From: Legionella donaldsonii
GTDB lineage: Bacteria; Pseudomonadota; Gammaproteobacteria; Legionellales; Legionellaceae
Reading direction: 5' to 3'
Assembly: GCF_900452385.1 (NCBI RefSeq)
Contig: NZ_UGOA01000001.1
Span: 3,356,697 to 3,420,696, forward strand
DNA: 64,000 bases
The notes below the pieces were generated by a model that was not told the origin of the DNA, did not search any database, and was given only the letters and a program-made list of their open reading frames with translations. The position numbers were made by a program, and so were the translations under genes. Shown one piece after another: positions 8,191-16,860 of this stretch. The stretch's first letter is position 1. The number at the start of each line of letters is the position of its first letter.

Positions 8191-8907
8191 ATGAATAAAT
8201 TAGCAATCGTTACTGGCGCAAGCAGAGGCATCGGGAAACATGCCGCCTATTATTTTGCTGAACAAGGTTTTGATTTGGCTTTAATTGCCAGAAATAAAGC
8301 GTTATTGACTAAAGTCAGTAATGAATTAACTGACAAATTTGCTATCAAGACCAGCGTATTTGCTCTCGATGTAAGCGACTATGACGCCGTTTCCAAATGC
8401 AGTAAGCACCTTGCCTCACGCTATCCAACTATCGATGTTTTATTTAATAACGCCGGCTGTTGGTCCCTTGGTGGTAGTGCAATCGAACCCGATGAATTTA
8501 ATGCCATGATCGATGTCAATCTGCGTGGCATTTATAATATGGTACATACCCTTGTTCCTTACATGAAAAAACAACAATCAGGCTATATTTTTAACATGGC
8601 ATCCTACGCAGGTAAGCGGCCTGTCGCACGTTCAGGTGCTTATTGCATGACCAAGTATGGTGTAGTAGGTTATAGCCAATCCCTAAGTCTTGAGTTATGT
8701 CAAGACAACATTAGAGTCACAGCCATTTGCCCCAGCGTTATTGACACCGATATGACTAAAACGATGCCTGATTTCCCAGATGAAGAAAAAATTCTCTGCC
8801 AGGATATCATTGAAACCATTCATTATCTTCTTCAACTAAGTCCTAAGGTTTATATTGATGAGGTGATTTTAAAATCCAGTTTTTTGCTTAAGGGATTAAA
8901 AGAATAA
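8191..8907 (+). CDS. Short-chain dehydrogenase/reductase (SDR)
   Basis: A classical SDR of 238 residues from the ATG at 8191; an in-frame TTG at 8179 is a less likely start. It shows the cofactor motif TGASRGIG (residues 8-15), the NNAG motif near residue 86, and the catalytic Ser138, Tyr151 and Lys155 in the YCMTK motif. Arg12 after the first glycine turn and the length suit an NADP-dependent reductase. It is transcribed divergently from the aldolase/dehydrogenase cluster across about 280 bases, so it could share regulation and act on the same oxo or hydroxy acid. That link rests on position only. Confidence 0.85.
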   Translation: MNKLAIVTGASRGIGKHAAYYFAEQGFDLALIARNKALLTKVSNELTDKFAIKTSVFALDVSDYDAVSKCSKHLASRYPTIDVLFNNAGCWSLGGSAIEPDEFNAMIDVNLRGIYNMVHTLVPYMKKQQSGYIFNMASYAGKRPVARSGAYCMTKYGVVGYSQSLSLELCQDNIRVTAICPSVIDTDMTKTMPDFPDEEKILCQDIIETIHYLLQLSPKVYIDEVILKSSFLLKGLKE

Positions 8908-9276
8908 TTGCCTTTCGATACCGTCTTTATTAAGGATAATTTCATGCTGTTCCAGGAGGTTAATTTAGAAATAAGTTCATCTATATAGGCTGAATTGATG
9001 AGGTGCTATCAAAGATATTTAACGCTTAATGGTTGTCTAAAAACCGACTTATTGTGTCCAGAAGATTACTGGGCCTTGAGGAGTCTTACCCAAATTAATA
9101 AACAGCTTATTTTTAACGACCCAAGAAAGAATCTATACTGCACATCATGGTAGATTTCCGAGCAAAAATCCGTATACTACTACTTGCTCTGCATTTGCAC
9201 GATCTAGCTCTGGGCGTAAGCCCACAAATCTGCTAGTATTGCGGGTATTTTTCACGATTATTTAAAGGTTTTTTTA
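8908..9276. other. 369-base intergenic region with a GNRA-type hairpin
   Basis: The region lies between the SDR gene and the protease/ATP-grasp operon. The only clear structure is a short hairpin, TGGGC-GTAA-GCCCA at 9211-9224, about 50 bases before the next start codon, where it could lie in the leader. I see no coding frame with family features. An AAGG ribosome site precedes the ATG at 9277. Confidence 0.4.
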
Positions 9277-9795
9277 ATGCGTTGGCGTAATTTATTTGTT
9301 CTAGTTTTATCAATCTTAGCGGGATGCTCCATGGCAGCGGATGAAAAAAAGATATATGGCTATGTTGAAAAAGCGACTCTGATCGATAAAAACATGACTT
9401 TGTCAGCCAAATTAGATACCGGTGCCAAATCCGCTTCGCTTAGCGCTATTGATATTCATGAAGTAGAAAAAAACGGCAAACCCTATTTACGCTTTAAAGT
9501 TCCCGGCAAAGAGGGTGAAGTCGAATTTACCTGCGAATACCTGGGTAAAGTTAGAATAAAAGTGCGTGCTGGGGAGAATTTAGCCGCAGAGCCAATCAAG
9601 CGGCCGATCGTTTTGATAAACGTTAAAATTGGTGAAAAAATTCGTGCGATACCTGTTAATTTAACCAATCGCAAACGCTTTAATTACCCACTACTTCTTG
9701 GTAGAGACGCAATTATTGCTTTTAATGGACTGGTTGACCCAAGTCATGCCTTTATGATGAGAACCGAGAAAGTAGAAAAAAATGAAGTCAAATAA
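9277..9795 (+). CDS. Retropepsin-like aspartyl protease (RimK/LysX-associated), predicted lipoprotein
   Basis: A 172-residue protein with a lipoprotein signal (LSILAGC lipobox, Cys16), then a retropepsin-like domain. The KLDTGAKSASLSA segment carries the DTGA active-site motif, and the C-terminal PLLLGRDAI segment matches the family formerly called ATP-dependent zinc protease (DUF785). Database entries often link it to RimK/LysX ligases. It would act at the outer or inner membrane, facing the periplasm. The gene overlaps the next one by 14 bases and begins a three-gene operon. The family function is not established; a role in processing or sensing a modified cell-envelope peptide is inference. 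Confidence 0.8.
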   Translation: MRWRNLFVLVLSILAGCSMAADEKKIYGYVEKATLIDKNMTLSAKLDTGAKSASLSAIDIHEVEKNGKPYLRFKVPGKEGEVEFTCEYLGKVRIKVRAGENLAAEPIKRPIVLINVKIGEKIRAIPVNLTNRKRFNYPLLLGRDAIIAFNGLVDPSHAFMMRTEKVEKNEVK

Positions 9796-11305
9796 ACGCC
9801 ATGTTTATGGCTTAATCATTACCCTCTTCTTAGTAGGAATAGGGCTGTTCTTTTACCGTCATCTTGTCTTGGATGTTCCTTTAACTGATACAGAAACAGT
9901 GAATAGTTGGATGGTGGAAGCCAATTTGCGTTTCACAGCGGAACGTAATACACCGGTTAAGGCAAGCTTTACCATTCCCTATATGCCTCCCTATTTTGCG
10001 ATTCTGGATGAATATTTCGTTTCCCATAATTATGGGGTAACGACGAATCTGAATGGTTATAACCGTCAGACAGTATGGTCGCTCAGACGTAGTAGCGGGG
10101 CACAATCTCTTTACTATCGCGCTATCTTTCGCGAAATAGATAACAATGAGACTTCATTAGGCAAACCACCTATAGTAAAAGCGCAACCGCTTCTTGAAAA
10201 CCAGAAGTCGGCCGTTGACACCATTACCAATCAAGTACGTCAATCCTCTGCTGACATTCAAACCTTTGCTCAAGGAACCATTAAGGAATTAAATAAGAAA
10301 GACGGTAATGCAAGATTATTGGTGGGCAATGAATTTAATGATGAAAACGTTATAAAAGCTGCGATTACCATCTTAAATCAGGCCCGAATCTATGCCATGC
10401 CAGTCAAAGGCATTTATTTGAATCAACAAAATAAAGCTGACTTTAAGTTGTTTATGGTGGTTTACAATGGAAAAGATTGGGTTTACATCAACCCTCGCAC
10501 AGGTGGGGCTGGTTTTCCCAAAAATTTCCTTGTTTGGCAGTATGGCTTTGATCCACTCTTTGAAGTGGTTGGCGGTAAAAAACCAATCTTTAGTTTGACG
10601 GTTTCTCCTACTCCTATTAATGCTTTAACCATTGCCAAGGCACGCGGCCTGCAAACTGATTCGCAGCTACTCCGTTTCTCCCTGTTGCAATTACCCGTTA
10701 ATGTCCAGGAAACCTATAAGATTTTACTTACGGTACCCATTGGCGCTTTTATCATTTTGTTACTGCGTAACTTTGTGGGTTTGAAAACGTTCGGAACCTT
10801 CATGCCCGTATTGATTGCGCTCGCGTTTCGTGAAACACACGTGGTTTGGGGAATCACTCTTTTTACTATTATTGTTTCATTTGGCTTACTGGCACGGTTT
10901 TACCTCGATCAACTCCGTCTCCTTTTGGTCCCAAGATTAGCCGCTATTCTTACTGTTGTTATTTTGCTCATGATTTTTATCTCGGTGGTATGCCAAAATT
11001 TAGGTTTGGATTCTGGTTTATCCGTGGCTTTATTCCCAATGGTTATTCTCACCATGACCATTGAACGCATGTGTATAACCTGGGATGAGCGCGGAGCCTC
11101 CGATGCAATTAAATCAGGGGTAGGCAGCCTTATTGCAGCGGTGATTGCTTTTGGTGCAATGAATTACCCCCCCATGCAGTATTTAATTTTTGCTTTCCCT
11201 GAATTATTACTGGTTCTTCTGGCGTTGATTTTATGGTTTGGCCAATACCGCGGGTACCGAGTTACGGAATTGTTTCGCTTTAAAGTACTTGGCGGGGAAC
11301 ACTAA
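9782..11305 (+). CDS. Inactive transglutaminase domain fused to 7TM region
   Basis: A 507-residue membrane protein. It has an N-terminal membrane anchor (residues about 8-26), a periplasmic region of about 280 residues that corresponds to an inactivated transglutaminase fold, then a C-terminal bundle of about seven hydrophobic helices from residue 320 on (starting YKILLTVPIGAFIILLLRN). This layout matches the inactive transglutaminase plus 7TM_transglut families. These occur in a conserved trio with a retropepsin-like protein and an ATP-grasp protein, as here. The start overlaps the protease gene and the stop shares a base with the ligase start (TAATG), so translation is coupled. Confidence 0.8.
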   Translation: MKSNKRHVYGLIITLFLVGIGLFFYRHLVLDVPLTDTETVNSWMVEANLRFTAERNTPVKASFTIPYMPPYFAILDEYFVSHNYGVTTNLNGYNRQTVWSLRRSSGAQSLYYRAIFREIDNNETSLGKPPIVKAQPLLENQKSAVDTITNQVRQSSADIQTFAQGTIKELNKKDGNARLLVGNEFNDENVIKAAITILNQARIYAMPVKGIYLNQQNKADFKLFMVVYNGKDWVYINPRTGGAGFPKNFLVWQYGFDPLFEVVGGKKPIFSLTVSPTPINALTIAKARGLQTDSQLLRFSLLQLPVNVQETYKILLTVPIGAFIILLLRNFVGLKTFGTFMPVLIALAFRETHVVWGITLFTIIVSFGLLARFYLDQLRLLLVPRLAAILTVVILLMIFISVVCQNLGLDSGLSVALFPMVILTMTIERMCITWDERGASDAIKSGVGSLIAAVIAFGAMNYPPMQYLIFAFPELLLVLLALILWFGQYRGYRVTELFRFKVLGGEH

Positions 11306-12249
11306 TGTGGAATTTGTACCGCCGCTTATCCCAGCGCGGCATCCTGAGTATCAACCAACGAAATAGTGATTACGTTCTCAAATACAATGAACGCAAACGC
11401 TATCCCCTGGTCGATGATAAATTGCAAACCAAGCGACTGGCAATGCAAGCCGGAATAGCAGTGCCTCGCTTATATGAAACAATTGAAAGCGAACATCAAA
11501 TAAAGAATCTTGAGCAAATTTTGCAACCCTATAAAGATTTTGTCATTAAACCAGCGCATGGTGCAGGAGGCGATGGCATCCTGGTGGTGACTGATCGCGT
11601 TTTTGGACGATATCGCCAAATTAATGGCAAATTAACTACCGTGCAGGAAATGAGTTATCACTTATCCTGCTTATTATCGGGCGCCTATAGTTTAGGCGGC
11701 CACAGTGATTACGCCATTATAGAACATCGTGTCGTTGTTGATCCTGTCTTTAAAGAAGTGAGTTACGAAGGGATCCCTGATATTCGTATCATTACCCTGA
11801 TAGGTTATCCAGCCATGGCCATGGCGCGTTTGCCTACTCGTTTATCAGGCGGTAAAGCGAATCTGCACCAGGGTGCCATCGGAGTAGGTATTAATTTGGC
11901 CACAGGCAAAACGCTGGGCGGTGTCTTTCACAATGACGCGATTGACTTCCACCCCGACACCCTGGCCCCCATCGTTGATATTACGGTACCTTATTGGGAT
12001 AAGATTTTAGAAATTGCTGCCAGCTGCTATGAGCTAACTGGTTTGGGTTATTTAGGGGTTGACATTGTCCTTGACAAAGAACATGGGCCACTTATGCTGG
12101 AACTCAACGCTCGCCCCGGCTTAAACATTCAAATCGCCAACCGCGAAGGCGGCCTTAAACGCTACAGACAAATTGAAGCTCGTGCAGCAGAAGGACAAGA
12201 GTCTGTTGCCGCACGAGTCGCTTACAGCAAAGAGCAATTCGCTCGTTAA
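11305..12249 (+). CDS. Alpha-L-glutamate ligase-like ATP-grasp protein
   Basis: A 314-residue cytoplasmic ATP-grasp enzyme of the RimK/sugar-transferase-associated type. Visible parts are the VDDKLQTKRLAMQAGI segment, the lysine in FVIKPAHGAGGDGI that contacts ATP, and the metal-binding end LMLELNARPGLNIQIANR. The family ligates an amino acid or acid to a carboxylate on a peptide or small molecule; the substrate is unknown. It is the last of three overlapping genes. Together the trio looks like a membrane-linked system that adds (ligase) and removes or senses (protease) a modification; that model is inference from gene context. Confidence 0.82.
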   Translation: MWNLYRRLSQRGILSINQRNSDYVLKYNERKRYPLVDDKLQTKRLAMQAGIAVPRLYETIESEHQIKNLEQILQPYKDFVIKPAHGAGGDGILVVTDRVFGRYRQINGKLTTVQEMSYHLSCLLSGAYSLGGHSDYAIIEHRVVVDPVFKEVSYEGIPDIRIITLIGYPAMAMARLPTRLSGGKANLHQGAIGVGINLATGKTLGGVFHNDAIDFHPDTLAPIVDITVPYWDKILEIAASCYELTGLGYLGVDIVLDKEHGPLMLELNARPGLNIQIANREGGLKRYRQIEARAAEGQESVAARVAYSKEQFAR

Positions 12250-12414
12250 GTTAAACCAACTAAAATTTGCCTACTTGCTTATCTAGACATCTTCGTCTTG
12301 GCGACGACTGAGCTAATTTTGCAGGCAAAGCACATAGGGCTTATGGGAGGCATTTTGATTTATTAATGGGCTGTCTTTATAATCGACCCCATTATAGTAT
12401 TCAGAGGTCTCATA

Positions 12415-13569
12415 ATGTCTACCCCGGGTAGAAATACGGAGCAACCTGCCAATGCTCTACAAATTAATGTCTTAGCAGACTTACCAGTTCTCCCTGCAGT
12501 CCCTCCTGTAGAGGCCTCTGCAGAGCCATTAAGAGACCCGCTAGCCCTGGCTGAGGGCGAAATTGCTGTTGACAAAGCGAGTGGTGATTTTTTTATCGCA
12601 CTGTGTCAAGAGGGCATTCATTCTTTTGTTATGCTTGGTATCATGCAAGATAGCAAGCCAAAAATACTTGCTCGAGTGGGAAAAACAAATGCCGTCGATA
12701 AAGACTATGATGAGAATTTTGGTTCACAATGTAAATTGGCAATGAAACAATTATTTTCACAAGCAGAAGCTGAATTACGCAAAGAATCACTCCATCCCTA
12801 TGGAAAAATCAGTTATGCAGCCTATGCGATAAGCTACAACCAATACTTGCAATTCACTAAACTCATGGCCTTAGTACATCGGAAAGAGAGCGATGGTAAA
12901 CGATCCAAAGCTATTCGATGCTATCTACCGGCCAGAGAGGTAGGGACAACGAGTATTTTGCAATTTAGTCAAATTATCCAACAGGATGAGTTTGGCCCAG
13001 AAAACACCGAGCAAGAAAAAAGACTAGTTGCCTCTACTCATAATTTAAAAATAGCCAATACCTGCAGGCACACAGCAATTGAATTAATTGCCTATGTTTT
13101 GGGAATAAATAAGTTAAGAGATAATATTTCCAGATTCTTTTTTTGGGGACTACCCTTAGCAACCACTTTCACAGGCGGCGACCCCGCTGATCCTTTTTAC
13201 GTTTTCCCTCTTCCTCCCGCCGCCTATAAAGCGGCGAAAGAAAAAACGGCATTATTAACCAAAATATATACTCGAATGGAAGCGCTTTTAACGAAAGCAC
13301 CCTACGAACAAAACACCAGGGATAAATTTAAGGCGTTAAAAGAATTGTATATTGAGCAAGCGGGTTTTTCTTCAGATGATAATATTACTGACGCCCTTAG
13401 GAGTATCCATCAGTGGAGAGCAACTTATAAGGATGTCATTAGCCAACTAAGGCAACAAAGCTTTTTAGGCAAACTACTTACCCGCAAGTCATCCACAGAA
13501 GCCATGGCAGATGAAATTGAAACCGAATTTACCTCCATCGCCAGAAGAGCGTCTAGCAGCCTTATTTAA
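12415..13569 (+). CDS. Effector-like protein with possible permuted papain-like fold
   Basis: A 384-residue soluble protein I do not recognise by name. An AGAGG ribosome site supports the ATG at 12415. After a Pro/Ala-rich N-terminus (1-50), the region 57-90 contains GIHSFVMLG with His69, and later ANTCRHTAIELI places Cys217 at a helix start. A histidine early and a Cys in an N-x-C helix later is the order seen in circularly permuted papain-like (NlpC/P60-related) domains; this is a pattern-level inference. The C-terminus, with EIETEFTS and a terminal Leu-Ile, resembles an acidic Dot/Icm secretion tail. It converges on the papain-like protease gene. Confidence 0.5.
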   Translation: MSTPGRNTEQPANALQINVLADLPVLPAVPPVEASAEPLRDPLALAEGEIAVDKASGDFFIALCQEGIHSFVMLGIMQDSKPKILARVGKTNAVDKDYDENFGSQCKLAMKQLFSQAEAELRKESLHPYGKISYAAYAISYNQYLQFTKLMALVHRKESDGKRSKAIRCYLPAREVGTTSILQFSQIIQQDEFGPENTEQEKRLVASTHNLKIANTCRHTAIELIAYVLGINKLRDNISRFFFWGLPLATTFTGGDPADPFYVFPLPPAAYKAAKEKTALLTKIYTRMEALLTKAPYEQNTRDKFKALKELYIEQAGFSSDDNITDALRSIHQWRATYKDVISQLRQQSFLGKLLTRKSSTEAMADEIETEFTSIARRASSSLI

Positions 13570-13576
13570 GGCTGCT
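13555..13576. terminator. Palindromic hairpin overlapping the stop codon
   Basis: A perfect inverted repeat, AGCAGCCTTA-TT-TAAGGCTGCT, contains the TAA stop of the plus-strand gene (13567-13569) and ends 14 bases before the end of the convergent protease gene. It forms a tight hairpin on either strand. No U run follows, so its use as a terminator or mRNA-end stabiliser is inferred from position. Confidence 0.5.
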
Positions 13577-13590
13577 AATGACGAAGACCA

Positions 13591-14703
13591 TTACAGTGAA
13601 GCACTGCGAATACGCAGGACTTCCGTAACCAGCAATTTGAAATAGTCATACGACATATAAAAATCGCCCTGATCACCGACTTTATCACCCCAGGAATTAC
13701 GCAATGTCAGTAAGCCATGATGCTCGTGCCCTCTATTATCAACAGCCACCGCATTATCATCATAACCAGTAATAACCATCTGATGGCCGGCAAAACTGGG
13801 GTTCAGCAAAATATCCAGAGCAATTTCAGGTGTTAATACCCAGCTGTCCTGTGCCGCTTTATGAGTTCCTACTGCCCCTATTGTCCCTATATCAAGATCT
13901 ACTAACAACACGCCCAAAACCAATCGATCACCGGCTCTTAGACTGGCTTTCACGTCATTCAGTGTTTTCCTGCTATCAGTACGATCCGTAAAGGCTTGAT
14001 AAACATCTAATATCGGCGACCAAACAATATTCTTTTCATCCAAACGCTCACTAATTTGATGAAAATCCTCAACATTCATTGTAGATTCTGCCGGAGCATT
14101 TTCATAAAGAGGATACTCTAACATACCAGCACAACTATGAGCCGCCTGTTGCTCCTTGCTCACTATACCAAAAATCTCTATTTGGCTCATGACTGTACGC
14201 CCAAAGGCCCCTTCCCAGCCACTGATAGCATAACCTGATTTTTCCAGGTAACTACCCAGCTGTAACTGACATAATTGACTAATGTAATCCCCTTTGTTTA
14301 AAGCAGCATCGATTGCTGCTGTGCAAGCAAACATTGTGCAGGTACCGTGAACCCCCTGATTTAATACTGGCACATTATTCATTCCAAGTTGGATCTGCAT
14401 AGGGTAGTTAGCCGCTATAGGTTCCTCGGCGGAAGGAACCAATTGCTTGGTATCAGCCAATGCATTTTGTGCCTTATGGACAAGCTTTTGCCTGGCGCGT
14501 TCAGAAAGTTTTACTTTGAGTAAGGTAATTTTTTTTATCTGGGATTTTGGTATTACTACTGCGCGTCGAGTAGTTTTCATGGTCACTGGGGAAGACGAGT
14601 TTGATTTAACTATTTTGGTAATTGTTCCTACGAGTTTAACATCTTCAGCGGCTAAACTACCGCTTACTGCCATCAATAAAACAGCGAGTCGTGCTAGCTT
14701 CAT
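13591..14703 (-). CDS. Secreted C1 (papain-like) cysteine protease
   Basis: A 370-residue protein from the ATG at 14703, chosen because GGAGAG lies five bases upstream and a signal peptide starts there (MKLARLAVLLMAVSGSLAAED, cut likely after AA). The longer frame from 14760 adds an unlikely N-terminus. The catalytic set is complete: oxyanion Gln116 in NQGVHGTC, nucleophile Cys122, His307 in GHQMVITGYD and Asn336 in LRNSWGD. Residues 20-100 form a basic pro-like region before the protease domain. It would be exported by Sec, to the periplasm or beyond. It converges on an effector-like gene, with an intervening palindrome. Confidence 0.85.
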   Translation of the reverse strand: MKLARLAVLLMAVSGSLAAEDVKLVGTITKIVKSNSSSPVTMKTTRRAVVIPKSQIKKITLLKVKLSERARQKLVHKAQNALADTKQLVPSAEEPIAANYPMQIQLGMNNVPVLNQGVHGTCTMFACTAAIDAALNKGDYISQLCQLQLGSYLEKSGYAISGWEGAFGRTVMSQIEIFGIVSKEQQAAHSCAGMLEYPLYENAPAESTMNVEDFHQISERLDEKNIVWSPILDVYQAFTDRTDSRKTLNDVKASLRAGDRLVLGVLLVDLDIGTIGAVGTHKAAQDSWVLTPEIALDILLNPSFAGHQMVITGYDDNAVAVDNRGHEHHGLLTLRNSWGDKVGDQGDFYMSYDYFKLLVTEVLRIRSASL

Positions 14704-14880
14704 ATAGCTCTCCAAAAATTTACGAAATCCTTTACCGCGGCGCGAGTATATCACATGCACTTTATGGGGGTGAAAACTGTCAGGAAGATTCTATGCACTG
14801 TCGATTAGAAACGATCGGGTTTGGCAAAAAATTGGCCACTAAACTATAGTGATCAGTATAAGGATAGACTTGGTTTTATT

Positions 14881-16029
14881 ATGGATAGATTAAAACCACC
14901 CTCAGTGAAAATAGATAACTATTTGTTACTATTAGAGAACTCTTTACATGCCATTCCATTTAATATCTTGGTAGCAGCTCTGCTTTCTTTTGATTTATTT
15001 TACAAGCAAATTCCATTTTCCCTCATCCTTTACTGGTTTATTGCAGTAGTCATCACCAGTGTAATCCGCTTTGCTTACTGTAAAAAAGCACTCAAACAAA
15101 AACAATATCTATCAGGGCCAAACCATTCCCTATTTATTTTTTTAGCCCTTACCTTTCTAAACGGCTGTGTCTGGGGATCAAGTTATATAATTTTTTTACC
15201 TCTTCTTACCGGAGTTCATGAAGGTGTGCTTATTTTGGTGCTAGGTGGTATGGCCGCTGGAGGAGTCGCATCGTTATCGGCTTTTCTCCCTGCTTATTAC
15301 GTTTATATATTACCCATGTTTTTACCGGTTATCATTTACAACTATTCCTTTCTGCAAACCGAAAGAAGTATTTTGGCAACCATGTTTTTATTATTTGTTG
15401 TGATGCTCCTTGTTATTGCCAGAATTAATTACCATTTAGTGAATAGCGTTTTTCAATTAAATACTCAAAAAGATTTTCTGATTAATGAATTATCTATCTC
15501 TAATAAAAAATTAGAAAAATCAAATAAGGAAATTCGGACCATGTCAGTTACCGATGCCTTAACCGGTTTATTCAATAGACGTTACTTTGATACTGCCCTG
15601 GCTAGAGAATTGGATCGTGCTACACGTAACTCTTACCCTCTAATTCTTATCTTGCTTGATATTGATAATTTCAAATACCTTAATGATACCTTTGGCCACC
15701 CTTACGGGGATAAATTTTTATGTTTGGTTGCAGGCGTGCTAAGGAACTCTTTACGCCGCGCCAACGATCTTATTATGCGTCTGGGAGGTGATGAGTTTGC
15801 TATTATTGCGGCAAATATGGGTATGGAACAGGCAAAGAATCTATGTCATTCCATAAGAAACGCGTTTGCCAAAAAAAATGAACATCTCAATATCACCCTA
15901 AGTATGAGTATTATCTGTATTGTCCCCGGACATAAGCCCGATCTGAACCGAATTTTCTCAGCAGCTGATAAAATGCTTTATAAAGCAAAAGAGCATGGAA
16001 AAAACCAGGTCGTATCACAAGAAATCTAA
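14881..16029 (+). CDS. Membrane-bound diguanylate cyclase (GGDEF)
   Basis: A 382-residue c-di-GMP synthase from the ATG at 14881; an upstream in-frame TTG at 14821 would give 402 residues. About six hydrophobic helices (residues 20-185) form an N-terminal sensor, then a coiled-coil linker (NKKLEKSNKEIR) leads into the GGDEF domain. The active motif LGGDEFAI is intact. The inhibitory-site pattern RAND lies exactly five residues before GGDEF, so product feedback is likely. There is no EAL domain. The signal sensed by the membrane part is unknown. It is divergent from the protease gene; 12 bases past its stop ends the convergent apaH gene. Confidence 0.85.
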   Translation: MDRLKPPSVKIDNYLLLLENSLHAIPFNILVAALLSFDLFYKQIPFSLILYWFIAVVITSVIRFAYCKKALKQKQYLSGPNHSLFIFLALTFLNGCVWGSSYIIFLPLLTGVHEGVLILVLGGMAAGGVASLSAFLPAYYVYILPMFLPVIIYNYSFLQTERSILATMFLLFVVMLLVIARINYHLVNSVFQLNTQKDFLINELSISNKKLEKSNKEIRTMSVTDALTGLFNRRYFDTALARELDRATRNSYPLILILLDIDNFKYLNDTFGHPYGDKFLCLVAGVLRNSLRRANDLIMRLGGDEFAIIAANMGMEQAKNLCHSIRNAFAKKNEHLNITLSMSIICIVPGHKPDLNRIFSAADKMLYKAKEHGKNQVVSQEI

Positions 16030-16041
16030 TGCTGTCCTTAG

Positions 16042-16860
16042 TCAGGATTTAAGACCGGGAACAGAAAAGCGCTGTCTATCCTGCAAACGTAATGCCGTTA
16101 ATTGGCCACCCCATAAACACCCAGTATCAATAGCATAAATCGATGGCTCCGAACACCGTCCGCCCAATGCAGCCCAATGACCAAAAACAAGATCCGCATC
16201 AATCTTTTTACGGCCTGGTACAGCAAACCAGGGAATTAACCCGGCAGGAGCCTGGGCAATGGTTCCTTTGTAATTGAGAACAAGGCGCCCCTGATTATCG
16301 CAAAAACGCATACGGGTAAAATAGTTGGTAATAACACGTAATCGCTCAATACCTGCCAGATCTGATGACCAGTAATTAGGTTCATTGCCATACATTTCGG
16401 CTAGATAGCTACGATAATCGGCACCAGACAAAACCTGTTCTAACTCCAGGGCACAGGATTTTGCCAACGCTAAATCCCAGACCGGAGCAATCCCTGCATG
16501 ACACATGACAATATTTAATTCTGGTTCGTGGTATAAAATTGACTGCTGGCGTAACCAATGCCCAAGTTCCTCAACATCACTAGCAACTAAAATATCATGC
16601 AACGTATCATCATGATTACTCCCGGGATGGCCGCCAAAAAGCTTACCTAACAAATGCAAGTCATGGTTACCTAACGTAATCCGCGCAGAAAGAGGTAAAT
16701 TTTTAATAAAACGCAAAACAGCCAGGGACTCCGGCCCACGATTGACCAAATCTCCCACAAACCATAAACGGTCAACCTTCTCATCGAAATCGACATGAGC
16801 AAGTAGGCGTTGTAAGGGTTCATAACAACCTTGTACATCGCCTATTACATAATCAGGCAC
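16042..16860 (-). CDS. apaH: Symmetrical bis(5'-nucleosyl)-tetraphosphatase ApaH
   Basis: A 272-residue metallophosphatase that splits Ap4A into two ADP. The motifs [24 protein letters not shown] and later CHAGI give the metal site of the PPP-phosphatase family, and the length is normal for ApaH. The start is taken as the GTG at 16860, because [11 protein letters not shown] matches the known N-terminus; the longer frame to 16932 runs back into the upstream gene. The GTG lies inside the stop region of the TraI_2 gene (8-base overlap), so ApaH is probably made by coupled translation. In E. coli apaH follows rsmA directly; here the TraI_2 gene is in between. Confidence 0.9.
   Translation of the reverse strand: MPDYVIGDVQGCYEPLQRLLAHVDFDEKVDRLWFVGDLVNRGPESLAVLRFIKNLPLSARITLGNHDLHLLGKLFGGHPGSNHDDTLHDILVASDVEELGHWLRQQSILYHEPELNIVMCHAGIAPVWDLALAKSCALELEQVLSGADYRSYLAEMYGNEPNYWSSDLAGIERLRVITNYFTRMRFCDNQGRLVLNYKGTIAQAPAGLIPWFAVPGRKKIDADLVFGHWAALGGRCSEPSIYAIDTGCLWGGQLTALRLQDRQRFSVPGLKS

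Noticed and set aside
14704..14760. N-terminal extension of the papain-like protease
   Set aside because: The ATG at 14703 has a much better ribosome site and a signal peptide.
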